This document shows, one piece after another, positions 42,901 to 51,635 of a stretch of 64,000 bases of DNA; the first letter of the stretch is position 1, and each line of letters starts with the position of its first letter. The notes under the pieces were generated by a model, which saw nothing but the letters and a program-made list of their open reading frames with translations, did not search any database and was not told the origin of the DNA. The position numbers and the translations under genes are program-made. Origin of the DNA: Dyella caseinilytica (lineage in GTDB: Bacteria > Pseudomonadota > Gammaproteobacteria > Xanthomonadales > Rhodanobacteraceae); the NCBI RefSeq assembly GCF_016865235.1, contig NZ_CP064030.1, positions 4,588,001 to 4,652,000 of the forward strand. Reading direction: 5' to 3'.

Positions 42901-45326
42901 TCAGTTCATCAGGCGGCACGGCACCGTATCACTACGCCATCACCGCGGGTGCGCTTCCCCCCGGCCTCACTCTGAGCAGTACAGGTGTGTTGAGCGGAAC
43001 GCCAACCGCGTCGGGTAACTACAGTGTGACGATACGCAGCACCGACAGCAGCACGGGCACCGGCGCGCCATTCTTCACCAGCATCGCCTACACGCTCACC
43101 GTCAACGCGCCGAGCATCACGATCAGTCCGAGCACGCTAGCTGGCGCCCAGGTTGCCGCCGCGTACAGTCAGCAACTCACCGCCAGCGGCGGCGATGGTA
43201 GTTACACCTTCAATGTCAGTGCGGGCTCGCTGCCGACCGGTCTGAGCCTGAGCACGTCGGGCCTGCTTTCCGGTACCGCCACTGCTGCAGGCAACTACAG
43301 TTTTACCGTCACCGCGAAAGACAGCCTGAACTTCACCGGATCGCAGGCTTACACGATCAACACGCTGCAGCCCAAACCGGTGACCGTCAATGACACGGCC
43401 AGCACGCCAGCCAACCAGGCGGTGACGATCAATGTCACCTCGGTCGATACCGGGCCGATCACCAGCATCGCCCTGGGTACGCCGCCGACGCATGGCACTG
43501 CCGTGGTGAATGGACTGGCCATTGTCTACACGCCGACGCATGACTTCTACGGCACGGATACGCTCACCTATACCGCGACCGGCCCGGGTGGCACCTCTGC
43601 TGCGGCCACCGTGACGATAACGGTGGCACCGCTTGCCGTGCCGACCGTGATTGCGCAAAACGTTACGGTGCTGGCGGGCAATAACATCAGCATCAATCCG
43701 ACGACGGGCGCGACCGGCGGGCCGTTCACCGCGGTCAACATCGTCAAGGCGCCTTCGTCCGGCACAGCCACCGTATCGGGCAGCACGATCAACTACAGCA
43801 CTGAGGTGAGTGCATCGGGCCAGGTCGCTTTCACGTATACGCTGAGCAATGCGTTCGGCGCCTCGCAACCGGCAACGGTAACGGTGACGGTCAATCCGCG
43901 TCCGATGATCGCACCGCAAAACATTTCTTCCATTGCCGGCCGATCGGCGCAAGTGAATCTCACGCAGGGTGCCAACGGTGGCCCGTTCACCGCAGCGACG
44001 CTGGTATCGCTGTCGCCGAGTTCCGCCGGCAATGCGCGAATTGTGCCGATATCGGGTGGTTATCAGCTCGACTTCACTTCATCGCCCACCTTCAGTGGCG
44101 CCGCGGTCGTGACCTATACGTTGAGCAACATGTACGCGACATCGGCGCCCGGCACCGTGACCATTACGGTGGCTGCGCGGCCCGACCCCTCGAAAGATCC
44201 CGAGGTGCTCGGCGTGCTCAACGCGCAAGCCGACGCGGCACGTGAATTTGCACAAGGCCAGATCGGAAACTTCCAGCAGCGCCTGGAAAGCCTGCACGGC
44301 GGTGGCGGCGATGCAAGCGGAGGCTTCCAGAACAACCTGACCTTCATGTCGGGCGACAGCAATAATGCCGCCCTCTCTCCGCAATGGCTCAACAACAATT
44401 CGCAGAACACGCCCGGCAATCTCAATCGCCGCTATATGGTCGATCCGCAAACACCAGCCAATCCGACCACAACCTCGTCATCGACACTGCCCGATGGCTA
44501 TGTGCTGTGGTCCGGTGGCGCGGTGAATTTTGGCTCGCGGGATACGACGGCGACGGCGAACGGCTTCGACTTCACGACCGCCGGCGTCAGCATCGGCCTG
44601 GATCGACGCTTCTCGTCCTCGTTTGCGACTGGCGTCGGCATCGGTTACGGCCATGACGATACCGATATCGGCCACAACGGCAGCGACGATACCGCAGACA
44701 GCTACAACGTCGCGTGGTATGCGAGCTTCAGCCCGAGTCCATCGACCTTCATCGACGGATTGATCGGCTATCAATGGCTGTCCTTTGATTCACGCCGTTA
44801 TGTCACGGCCGATAGCAATACGGTGAATGGCAACCGCGATGGCCACCAGACGTTCGCCTCCGTGTCTGCGGGCTATGAATATCGCAGCGACACATGGCTG
44901 ATTTCACCGTATGGCCGCCTTGATGTCGCATCCGCACGACTCGATCAATATACCGAGCAAGGTGATGCGATCTACGCCTTGAGCTACGGCAACGAACTGG
45001 TGAAGACCACCACGGCCAGCCTCGGTCTGCGTATGAACTACGTCATCAAGGAAGACTACGGCAGCGTGATGCCGCAGCTGCGGATCGAATACGGGCACGA
45101 TTTCCAGGGCTCCAGCCAAGCCACGATGACTTATGCCGACCTGCTGGCAGGCCCGATCTATCGGGCGCAGGTGGATCAGCTTACGCAGAATCATTTCATG
45201 ATCGGCATCGGCCTTAACTGGGAGCTGGCTCGTCAGTTGACCTTGCGATTGGAGTACGAGAATGAAATCAATGCCGGCGACCAGAACGATCAGTCGGTGT
45301 TGTTCAATGTGCAGAAGAAGTTCTAG
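39975..45326 (+). CDS. Giant Ig-repeat autotransporter adhesin, 1783 aa
   Basis: Layout: a long N-terminal region with a signal peptide (RLLVLLLLASSAIVPALARA ending near residue 60). A first Ig-like block follows, then eleven He_PIG-type repeats of about 85-95 residues from about 145 to 1130, each with the pattern YSQTLxASGGxxPYxY, LPxGLxLxxxGxLSGTPT and FxVTATD. Three further Ig/cadherin-like domains reach residue about 1405. A linker (VLNAQADAAREFAQGQIGNF) leads to a C-terminal autotransporter beta-barrel from about residue 1510, ending in VLFNVQKKF with the terminal phenylalanine of outer-membrane barrels. It therefore likely exposes a long rod on the surface, as an adhesin. The linker and barrel match type V secretion. 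The long N-terminal extension before the hydrophobic core is like that of large autotransporters. Confidence 0.9.
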   Translation: MSHHMRGRLLACAELFRRITLRVTADCRIPRARRGNKLTRLLVLLLLASSAIVPALARANECPTFNETVSPLGSVTFNITCSPTGAESVTNGQYGTVTSSGESDTLTYTNTKTSPTNTDQFTFVDDKSETITVDITIGTPTYPPITLSPSPPLPSGSVGTTYTTQTFTASGGNGGPYTYNIVSGNLPNGLNFSGNTISGTPTESGSFSIEVTASDTAGNVSNPVTYSLLINGGVLSVSPSAAPAGNLYALYSLTMSTTGGTPPYTYTYGNTGSLPPGISFNAGTFSGTPSQTGTFTYAVNVADNAGNSERVDYTFVINPPDITISPTTLPAGTQYTAYSQALGASGGDPSGSYTFQLSSGTLPTGLTLSSAGVLSGTTSASGTYTFYVVATDSSPGPAGPYSSSPQKYTLTINANLPTITTTSLPNGTVDVGYSEQITASNGEAPYQFSATSLPAGMQISASGLITGTPTASGNNFSPTVTVTDHVGNTGSQTFAMTILAPTIAISPSSLTNPALHVAYSQTIAASGGTSPYTYAPLNAAALPPGLTLSSGGVLSGTPTTNGSYTFSVTATDSTTGQGPYSKTANYTVTVSAPDIVVSPSSLSNPQVGVPYSVTFGASGGSGSYTYAASGTLPPGLTLNAGVLSGTATAGGSYNFTITATDSNTNTGSASYPVTVSNASITLSPSTLNAMTAGAAFSQTLSASGGTPNYQYSVLTGTLPAGLSLNSNTGAISGTPTVEGPYNFTIQARDSSTGSGPYTGSLLYSGNIAAPNIVISPSGNTLNANYAQAYSQTFAASGGTAPYTYSMSGVSIPGLSWNAATATLSGTPTQPGNYSITITATDHTGGTGPTSFSQSYTLTVGTASISIAPLSLSNGSVGTAYPSTTLSASGGIAPYTYALAAGSSMPPGLTLSSSGTISGTPTSANSFTFSVVATDHDGATGTQTYSNVLIGAATITLTPSSPALPVAIAETAYSGPFSSSGGTAPYHYAITAGALPPGLTLSSTGVLSGTPTASGNYSVTIRSTDSSTGTGAPFFTSIAYTLTVNAPSITISPSTLAGAQVAAAYSQQLTASGGDGSYTFNVSAGSLPTGLSLSTSGLLSGTATAAGNYSFTVTAKDSLNFTGSQAYTINTLQPKPVTVNDTASTPANQAVTINVTSVDTGPITSIALGTPPTHGTAVVNGLAIVYTPTHDFYGTDTLTYTATGPGGTSAAATVTITVAPLAVPTVIAQNVTVLAGNNISINPTTGATGGPFTAVNIVKAPSSGTATVSGSTINYSTEVSASGQVAFTYTLSNAFGASQPATVTVTVNPRPMIAPQNISSIAGRSAQVNLTQGANGGPFTAATLVSLSPSSAGNARIVPISGGYQLDFTSSPTFSGAAVVTYTLSNMYATSAPGTVTITVAARPDPSKDPEVLGVLNAQADAAREFAQGQIGNFQQRLESLHGGGGDASGGFQNNLTFMSGDSNNAALSPQWLNNNSQNTPGNLNRRYMVDPQTPANPTTTSSSTLPDGYVLWSGGAVNFGSRDTTATANGFDFTTAGVSIGLDRRFSSSFATGVGIGYGHDDTDIGHNGSDDTADSYNVAWYASFSPSPSTFIDGLIGYQWLSFDSRRYVTADSNTVNGNRDGHQTFASVSAGYEYRSDTWLISPYGRLDVASARLDQYTEQGDAIYALSYGNELVKTTTASLGLRMNYVIKEDYGSVMPQLRIEYGHDFQGSSQATMTYADLLAGPIYRAQVDQLTQNHFMIGIGLNWELARQLTLRLEYENEINAGDQNDQSVLFNVQKKF

Positions 45327-45354
45327 GCCAACTACGTGGCGTAGAAATGCCTGT

Positions 45355-45378
45355 CGTCCCGGTGCAGGCCGGGACGAT
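45355..45378. repeat. GTCGTCCCGG short palindromic repeat (second copy)
   Basis: TCGTCCCGG and CCGGGACGA form a nine-base-pair stem with the loop TGCAGG, 28 bases after the autotransporter stop. It is the same type as the element at 18127-18154. It may stabilise the 3' end of the autotransporter mRNA. Confidence 0.6.
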
Positions 45379-45455
45379 GCCTATGCGTTGTTGCGTTTGC
45401 GGACAAACCTGAGCCACTGCGAAGCAGGTCTTAGCGGCGCCTAAACATCAAGGCA

Positions 45456-45914
45456 TCAATCGCTCGGACCCGTGCAAGCAGCGTAACGCTTGCCCTCGAC
45501 CTGCAGGACATCGTGTTCATTCAACACGACATTTCCGGTGTAGTGCTGCGGTGAATCGAGCGTGATGCGACCGTGGCCTGTCTGCGCGCCACAACTGATA
45601 TTCCACGCCAGCGCGGTACTGGTGCGATGCTCGCTGCTGCGCTGACAGCTGGCATCTGGCGCCATCACGTCCACGAAGGTTTGCCACGGATCGCCACCGT
45701 CATAGAGGCATTTCCACTTCACCAGCCCTTCCCCGATGTGACCATCCTTCACGGTGTGCAGGGTGATCTTCCACAGACCGGGCATGCTCTGAAAATCGCC
45801 CGGATCGGCGTGTGCACCGGGGCTGATCGTGCTGGAAGCACCAAGCAGCAACAGGGCGGCGACGGGATTGGACCAGCGGCTGAAGTGACTGACGGATCGC
45901 GCAAACAAGCTCAT
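45456..45914 (-). CDS. DUF3617-type exported protein, 152 aa
   Basis: The N-terminus is a signal peptide with a twin positive start and a hydrophobic core (PVAALLLLGASSTISPGAHA). The mature part shows the DUF3617 pattern: PGLWKITLHTVKDG, then CLYDGGDPWQTFVDVMA, SCQRSSEHRTSTALAW and a closing GRITLDSPQHYTGNVVLNEH. Proteins with this domain are small exported proteins of unknown function. Four cysteines are visible in the mature part, fitting disulfide bonds in the periplasm. Confidence 0.82.
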   Translation of the reverse strand: MSLFARSVSHFSRWSNPVAALLLLGASSTISPGAHADPGDFQSMPGLWKITLHTVKDGHIGEGLVKWKCLYDGGDPWQTFVDVMAPDASCQRSSEHRTSTALAWNISCGAQTGHGRITLDSPQHYTGNVVLNEHDVLQVEGKRYAACTGPSD

Positions 45915-45941
45915 CGTAGGGTTTTCCAGTTCAGCAGTAAC

Positions 45942-45981
45942 AGAAAAACATACCCCGCCCGCACGCGGCGGGCGGGGTATG
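45942..45981 (-). terminator. Intrinsic terminator after the acid phosphatase gene
   Basis: CATACCCCGCCCGC (45949-45962) and its complement (45968-45981) form a perfect 14-base-pair GC-rich stem with a five-base loop. Read on the minus strand, it is followed by TTTTTCTG, a classic Rho-independent terminator 14 bases after the stop of the phosphatase gene. Confidence 0.88.
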
Positions 45982-45994
45982 TGCAGCAGGATAC

Positions 45995-48034
45995 TCAGTT
46001 CTGTGTTGCGGCAACGCTACCGTTGTTAGCTTCCCAACCACGACGGAAGTCGAACATATCCATCAGGTCACCGATGGCCGGCGCATTGACCGGTACATAC
46101 GGATTGTTGGGGAATTGAATCGGGTTAGGCAGGTTGTCGCGGCTGCGGCCCGAGATCGTCTGGTTGATGCCCCAGTTGGCTTCGACGAATTTGTCGAACG
46201 ACACATGGTCGAAGTAGGTGTGCACGACGCGGCCACCGGTGGAGTACTTGGAAACCACGAGCAGCGGGATGCGTGTGCCGTCGCCGAAGAAGTCGATCGG
46301 CTGCACGTAACCGGAATCGTAGTAACCACCACCTTCATCGAAGGTGATCATGATGGCGGTGTTGTTCCACAAGGTCGGGTTGGCTTGCACCATCTGCACG
46401 ATCTTCTGCACATAGCCTTCATACAGTTCCAGCTTCGACGAAGCGGGGTGACCGTCCAGCAGTCCGTCCGGTTTGGCGATGGCTACCGCCGGCAGAGTGC
46501 CGTTCTGGATGTCGCTGTAGAGGTTGTTGATGTCCTGGTTGTTCGCACGCAGGGTCGGGTTGGTCATGACCTGCGTGGAGTACAGGAACGGGTCGCAAAT
46601 GTTGCAGAACGTGCCAGCTTCACCGGATTCCGTGCCGCTTGCCCAACCTTCGCCGTAGTACTTCCAGCTGACGTGATGGCGCGTCAGCAACAGCGCTAGG
46701 TTCTGCTGTTTGGTCGGTGGAACAGTGTATTGATCCGCACCCAGCGGAGCTGCTTCACCGGTACCCAGATAGCCCGGGTTGTAGTTGTTGACCAGGTAGT
46801 AAGCGCCCGGCTTGCAGTCGGTGCCGCGGAAGGTGTGATACGGCAGGGTCTTCAGGTAGCTGCGCACTGCGCCGACGCCCGGCTGGGTGTCGTCTGCGCA
46901 ATTCACATAAGAACCACCGCTGTAGCCATCCTGCACCCACCAGTTGTTGGTGCCGCTCTGCGAGTTCGGGTTTTCGATTTGGTTGGTCGGCGGTACGGCC
47001 GGATTACCGTTTGCATCGGCGTAATAGATGGCGTCACCGAAGCCCAGCATGATGTGGTTGGCACCCGTACCGCCCATCACTGACTGGTGGAAGTTATCGC
47101 TCAACGCATACTGCTCGGCCAGCTGCTTCAAGTACGGCGCATCGCCCTGGGCCATGTTGAGGAACTGCATCGAGGTGGAACCTTCACCCGTGCTTTCATC
47201 CGTGAAGCCAGCCGGCTGGGTCACACCGTTGTTACCGGCGCCCATGGTGACTTCCACCCAGGGGAACAGGTCAGCGCGGCAACCGCTGGGATTCTTCGCG
47301 GTGGCATTGGCGACGCTGCAATCGAGCTGCTGCCACATCTGGAAGAAGCGATGCACCGGGCTGTTGGCGTAGTCGTTGTAGCTGATCGACGCATGCATGC
47401 TGACCGGCGCGTTCGCCAGCGTGGCCGGGAAGCGCGTATCGACCACGTCATTCGGCAATCCGGTGCCGCCTTCGGCGAGTTCAACGTAGTCAGCGCTCGG
47501 CAGCGCCGGCTCGATCGCCTCGGCTTGCGCGGCGGAAGCGAGATAGGGCTGGGTCGGTGCGCTGCCGGTATTCATCTGCGGCAGGTTGCTGTAGGCGCTG
47601 GTGTGCGTGGGCGAATTCGAATAGTTACCAGCCTGGTTGGCTTGCCACTGCTCGGCCTTGGCCACATTCGGGCCAGGCGTGCCGTCGGCATTGACGATGC
47701 CTTCGGAGAGCAGATTCTCCACCTTCTGTCCGGCCGGTGGCGTGTAGGTAGCGAACACGTGATCGAAGGTGCGGTTTTCACCGATCAGCAAAATGACATG
47801 CTTGATCGGCGTGCGCGTGCGATTGCTGGCGTCCTGGCCGTTGTTCGGGTTGTAGAGCGTCACGATGCCGCCCGGCTGGCCATTGGTGGCTGCCGAGGCG
47901 TTAGGTGCGCTGGTGAGGCGCGCGTCGTTATCGAGCTGCTGGTTGGTTTGCGCATTGGCGATACCGACAATGCCGGTCGCGAGCGCGCACAACATGAAAG
48001 GTTTCAACCGGGTACGGCCAAACTTCGTAGGCAT
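45995..48034 (-). CDS. Secreted phosphoesterase (acid phosphatase AcpA/phospholipase C family), 679 aa
   Basis: The protein belongs to the phosphoesterase family PF04185. The metal-binding N-terminal motif is HVILLIGENRTFDHVFATYT near residue 85, and further family blocks are NDYANSPVHRFFQMWQQLDC, SDNFHQSVMGGTGANHIMLG and the C-terminal TAIMITFDEGGGYYDSGYV and HTYFDHVSFDKFVEANWG. A signal peptide ends near AQ (GIVGIANAQ). ATG 48034 is chosen because AGGAGACACCAGTC precedes it. Likely function: release of phosphate from esters outside the cell; acid phosphatase versus phospholipase C is not decidable. Confidence 0.9.
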   Translation of the reverse strand: MPTKFGRTRLKPFMLCALATGIVGIANAQTNQQLDNDARLTSAPNASAATNGQPGGIVTLYNPNNGQDASNRTRTPIKHVILLIGENRTFDHVFATYTPPAGQKVENLLSEGIVNADGTPGPNVAKAEQWQANQAGNYSNSPTHTSAYSNLPQMNTGSAPTQPYLASAAQAEAIEPALPSADYVELAEGGTGLPNDVVDTRFPATLANAPVSMHASISYNDYANSPVHRFFQMWQQLDCSVANATAKNPSGCRADLFPWVEVTMGAGNNGVTQPAGFTDESTGEGSTSMQFLNMAQGDAPYLKQLAEQYALSDNFHQSVMGGTGANHIMLGFGDAIYYADANGNPAVPPTNQIENPNSQSGTNNWWVQDGYSGGSYVNCADDTQPGVGAVRSYLKTLPYHTFRGTDCKPGAYYLVNNYNPGYLGTGEAAPLGADQYTVPPTKQQNLALLLTRHHVSWKYYGEGWASGTESGEAGTFCNICDPFLYSTQVMTNPTLRANNQDINNLYSDIQNGTLPAVAIAKPDGLLDGHPASSKLELYEGYVQKIVQMVQANPTLWNNTAIMITFDEGGGYYDSGYVQPIDFFGDGTRIPLLVVSKYSTGGRVVHTYFDHVSFDKFVEANWGINQTISGRSRDNLPNPIQFPNNPYVPVNAPAIGDLMDMFDFRRGWEANNGSVAATQN

Positions 48035-48242
48035 GACTGGTGTCTCCTGCTGGCGTTCTGCGAAAGCCCGCAATCGAAGTAATCCCCCTGATTACAGTTC
48101 GCGCGCGTGAGCCCCTCACGAACCGCAGAAAAGTCTGCGCCGCTTAGATGACGTAACGTTGGCAGGTCCACGACACTTGATCGGTGCCTCATGACAATGG
48201 CGCGACAAATGTGACATCGCACACTTCATTTTGACGCAACGT

Positions 48243-49901
48243 TCACGAATGCGCCGGCAAGACCTCGTACGGCCGCATCATTTCGTTGTCTTCGTGCTCA
48301 AGGAAATGGCAATGCCACACGTAGCGGCCGGGTTCGCCTTCAAAGCGCATGGCGATGCGCGTGACCATGCCCGGATCAGCACGCACCGTATCCTTCCAGC
48401 CCATTTCATGCGGTTCTGGTGACTGCGCAGGTCCGGTGAAAATCAGCTCGCGACGCGCATTCCATGCGAACAAGTCGAACGGTCGGCGATCCAGCAACTG
48501 GAAACGCACCAGATGCAGGTGGATCGGATGCGCGTCGCCGGTGAGATTGACGAAGCTCCAGGTTTCAGTGCTGTTCTGGCGGGGATTTTCGCTGATCGGA
48601 TCGGACCAGCGCTTGCCATCGAGCAACATCTGCATCGCGTTGCCGTTGGCATCATCGATTTCGTTCAGCGTCATTACGCGGTGGCGCACGGCGCTGGCCG
48701 GATCGATGCGCGGCACGTCACGCAGCGCAGCAGGCAATACCGACGTATCACGCTGACTGCTACTGCGCACACGAAATTCCAGAATGCCTTGCGACTGGTG
48801 GCGCAGCTGAACCGTCTTGCCGGCCAAGCTCGAAAAATCGACAACCACATCGGCGCGTTCCGCGGGATACAGCTCGATACGCGCACGCTCAAGCGGTTTG
48901 CTCAACAATCCCTGATCGCTGGCGATCTGCATGAATGCCTGATCGTGCGACAGCGTGAGATCAAAGAAACTGGTGTTGGCCACGTTGATGAGACGCAAAC
49001 GGTAACGTTGCGGCTCCACCTCGAAATACGGAAAGATCTTGCCGTTGCACAGCGGTATATTGCCGTTGCACTGCATGACCCACGGCGCGGAAGGATCGTC
49101 GGAAACCGGGTAATACAGCTGGCCATCCTGCGCCAACAGGCGATCGCAAAGGATCAGCGGGATATCGTGGTCGCCCGATGGCAGGCCCAGCTTCTGCTCT
49201 TCCGCATCGCGCACGATGAAAGCACCTACCAGCCCGGCGTAGATGTTCAAGCGCGTAATACCCATCGCATGATCGTGGTACCAGAGCGTGGCGGCATCCT
49301 GACCGTTGGGATAGTGATAAAGCGCCGAGCGGCCCGGCACGTACCAGTCTTCCGGATAGCCATCCGCATCAGCCGGTACGCGTGCGCCATGCACATGCGT
49401 CACCGCGCGCACTTCCGGTTGGTCTTTTCCGGCGCCGTGAATGGTGTGATCGATCGGCAGAAAGTGTTGCGTGGGCAAAGCGTTCGCCCATTCGATCAGC
49501 AGCGGCTCGCCGCGGCGCGTTTCAAATGTCGGTCCCGGAAACTGTCCGTCGTAACCCCACAACGGCGTGGGCGGCACATCGCGATGCAAACGCGCTTTGA
49601 AGGCACGCATTTCCATGCGGTAGTAAGGCAGTTGCTGACCTGGATACGACGCATGCGCACGTTGTCCCGCCACGCGGGCAATGGTCGGTATCGGCAAGGG
49701 ATCGACGAAACGCGCCAGCGATGTGGGGTTGATCAAGGGCACCTTCGGCGCCGCCAGCATCGCTGCCGAGGTGCGTTGCGCCATCGGCATGCTCATCGGC
49801 GGCGGCGTGAACGCATTGGCTTGGCGCCAGATATCGGCAAACGCAGAGACGCCGATCAAGCCACTGGCCCCGCGCAGGAATCCGCGTCGACTGATGGTCA
49901 T
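48243..49901 (-). CDS. Tat-exported multicopper oxidase (CotA/bilirubin-oxidase type), 552 aa
   Basis: The twin-arginine signal SRRGFLRGASG at the start indicates export of a folded protein. The four copper-ligand blocks are present: HVHGARVPADADGYPEDWYV, ATLWYHDHAMGITRLNIYAG, HPIHLHLVRFQLLDRRPF and VWHCHFLEHEDNEMMRPYEV. The order is that of spore-coat CotA-like laccases. Substrates may be phenols, bilirubin-like pigments or metal ions such as Cu(I) and Mn(II). The start ATG 49901 gives the RR motif near residue 5. It is an isolated gene. Confidence 0.93.
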   Translation of the reverse strand: MTISRRGFLRGASGLIGVSAFADIWRQANAFTPPPMSMPMAQRTSAAMLAAPKVPLINPTSLARFVDPLPIPTIARVAGQRAHASYPGQQLPYYRMEMRAFKARLHRDVPPTPLWGYDGQFPGPTFETRRGEPLLIEWANALPTQHFLPIDHTIHGAGKDQPEVRAVTHVHGARVPADADGYPEDWYVPGRSALYHYPNGQDAATLWYHDHAMGITRLNIYAGLVGAFIVRDAEEQKLGLPSGDHDIPLILCDRLLAQDGQLYYPVSDDPSAPWVMQCNGNIPLCNGKIFPYFEVEPQRYRLRLINVANTSFFDLTLSHDQAFMQIASDQGLLSKPLERARIELYPAERADVVVDFSSLAGKTVQLRHQSQGILEFRVRSSSQRDTSVLPAALRDVPRIDPASAVRHRVMTLNEIDDANGNAMQMLLDGKRWSDPISENPRQNSTETWSFVNLTGDAHPIHLHLVRFQLLDRRPFDLFAWNARRELIFTGPAQSPEPHEMGWKDTVRADPGMVTRIAMRFEGEPGRYVWHCHFLEHEDNEMMRPYEVLPAHS

Positions 49902-50053
49902 GTCTGTCCTGCTTTGCTGTCGTGGAGCACAGCCACAAAGATGCAGTGGCAGGCAGCCAACTGCCCGCTGGCGTCATAGGAGTGAGTCATTCCCGCACCC
50001 TAAGCAGCCAGGATGACAGAAATGTGGCAACAGCTACGTGATTCACGCAAACA

Positions 50054-50079
50054 ACAACGGGCGCCACGGCGCCCGTTGT
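50054..50079 (-). terminator. Terminator hairpin after glnA
   Basis: ACAACGGGCGC (50054-50064) and GCGCCCGTTGT (50069-50079) form an eleven-base-pair stem. On the minus strand it is followed by the U-rich TTGTTTGCG, 25 bases beyond the glnA stop, so it is a likely terminator of glnA. Confidence 0.7.
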
Positions 50080-50104
50080 CATGCCATTCACGATGACGGC
50101 GCGA

Positions 50105-51514
50105 TCAGATCGCGTAGTACATCTGGAATTCCAGCGGATGTGTGCTGGCGCGATAACGCGTCACTTCCTGCATCTTCAGTTCGATGTAGGCATCGATGAA
50201 GTCGTCGGTGAACACGCCACCGGCCTTGAGGAAGTCGCGATCCTTGTCCAGCGCTTCCAGCGCAGCGTCGAGGCTGGAGCACACTTGCGGGATGTTCTTC
50301 TCTTCTTCCGGCGGCAGATCGTAGAGATCCTTGTCGGCCGGCGCACCCGGGTCGATCTTGTTGAGGATGCCGTCGAGGCCGGCCATCATCAGTGCGGTGA
50401 AGGTGAGGTAACCCGACTGCATCGGATCGGGGAAGCGCACTTCGATACGGCGACCCTTCGGGTTCGACACGAACGGAATGCGGCAGCTCGCCGAACGGTT
50501 GCGCGCGGAGTAGGCCAGCATCACCGGCGCTTCGAAGCCCGGCACCAGACGCTTGTAGCTGTTGGTGGTGGAGTTGGCGAAGGCGTTGATGGCCTTGGCG
50601 TGCTTGAAGATGCCGCCGATGTACCACAGCGCGGTCTGCGACAGACCACCGTAAAGATCGCCGGAGAACAGGTTCTTGCCGTCCTTCGCCAGCGACTGGT
50701 GCACGTGCATGCCGCTGCCGTTGTCGCCAACGATCGGCTTGGGCATGAAGGTGACGGTCTTGCCGTTCTGGTGGGCGACGTTCTTGATGACGTACTTCAT
50801 CGTCATCAACTCATCGGCCTTCTGCACCAGCGTGTTGAACTTGACGCCGATTTCGCACTGACCCGCATTGGCCACTTCGTGGTGATGCACTTCCACCACC
50901 TGGCCCAGCGATTCGAGCACTTTGCACATGTCGGCGCGCAGATCGTTCAGCGAATCGACCGGACTGACGGGGAAGTAACCACCCTTCACACCCGGACGAT
51001 GGCCGCTGTTGCCTTCGTCGTACTTGAAGCGCGAACTCCACGCGGCTTCCTGCGATTCGATTTCATAGAACACGCGGCCCATGTCGTTCTGCCAGCGCAC
51101 GGAATCGAAGATGAAGAATTCCGGCTCCGGACCGAAGAAGGCGGTGTCGGCCACACCGGTGGACTTCAGGAACGCCTCGGCGCGCTTGGCAATCGAGCGC
51201 GGATCGCGGCCGTAGGCCTGCATGGTGCTGGGCTCCAGCACGTCGCAATGCAGAACCAGCTGGGTGTGACCGCTGAACGGATCGAGATAGGCGGTATTCG
51301 GATCGGGCAGCAGCACCATGTCCGACTCATTAATGCCCTTCCAACCGGCGATCGAGGAACCATCGAACATCTTGCCGTCCTCGAAGGTCGACTCATCGAT
51401 GGCGTGGGCCGGGAAGGTCACGTGGTGGTGCTTGCCGAGCATGTCGGCGAAGCGCAGGTCGACGAACTCGACCTCATGTTCCTGGATCAGGTCGAGAACT
51501 TTCTTGGCGGACAT
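50105..51514 (-). CDS. glnA: Glutamine synthetase type I (GSI-beta), 469 aa
   Basis: GlnA makes glutamine from glutamate and ammonia. Blocks seen: MFDGSSIAGWKGINESDMVL, FFGPEPEFFIFDSVRW, NGSGMHVHQSLAKDGKNLFS, and RNRSASCRIPF. The tyrosine adenylylation site is DLYDLPPEEEK near residue 397, so activity is likely controlled by GlnE. The start ATG 51514 follows GAGGTTTCACC, and the longer frame from 51565 is rejected. A sigma-54 promoter (51557-51572) and an NtrC-type site (51658-51674) lie upstream, in the proper order and distance for nitrogen control. Confidence 0.97.
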   Translation of the reverse strand: MSAKKVLDLIQEHEVEFVDLRFADMLGKHHHVTFPAHAIDESTFEDGKMFDGSSIAGWKGINESDMVLLPDPNTAYLDPFSGHTQLVLHCDVLEPSTMQAYGRDPRSIAKRAEAFLKSTGVADTAFFGPEPEFFIFDSVRWQNDMGRVFYEIESQEAAWSSRFKYDEGNSGHRPGVKGGYFPVSPVDSLNDLRADMCKVLESLGQVVEVHHHEVANAGQCEIGVKFNTLVQKADELMTMKYVIKNVAHQNGKTVTFMPKPIVGDNGSGMHVHQSLAKDGKNLFSGDLYGGLSQTALWYIGGIFKHAKAINAFANSTTNSYKRLVPGFEAPVMLAYSARNRSASCRIPFVSNPKGRRIEVRFPDPMQSGYLTFTALMMAGLDGILNKIDPGAPADKDLYDLPPEEEKNIPQVCSSLDAALEALDKDRDFLKAGGVFTDDFIDAYIELKMQEVTRYRASTHPLEFQMYYAI

Positions 51515-51556
51515 GGTGAAACCTCGAGTCGTTAAAGGGGATCGCGCGTGCTTTAG

Positions 51557-51572
51557 AGCAAACACCGTACCA
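51557..51572 (-). promoter_or_regulatory. Sigma-54 promoter of glnA
   Basis: On the minus strand TGGTACGGTGTTTGCT matches the -24/-12 consensus TGGCACG-N4-TTGCW with one difference, and GG and GC have the required spacing. It lies about 43 bases before the start codon. Transcription by RpoN with the NtrC activator is expected. Confidence 0.85.
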
Positions 51573-51635
51573 ACTGTGAAAAACCCTGTGCATCAATTAT
51601 TTGAATGCAAACCTGGCAGATTGGCAAGCCCCTTT

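Noticed and set aside
48513..49979. A 488-residue open frame opposite the multicopper oxidase
   Set aside because: It is an antisense shadow, rich in R, H and Q without any domain. The oxidase frame carries all copper motifs.
50081..51535. A 484-residue open frame on the plus strand opposite glnA
   Set aside because: It is an antisense shadow of a highly conserved gene. It has no ribosome site or motif, and glnA with its promoter explains the region.
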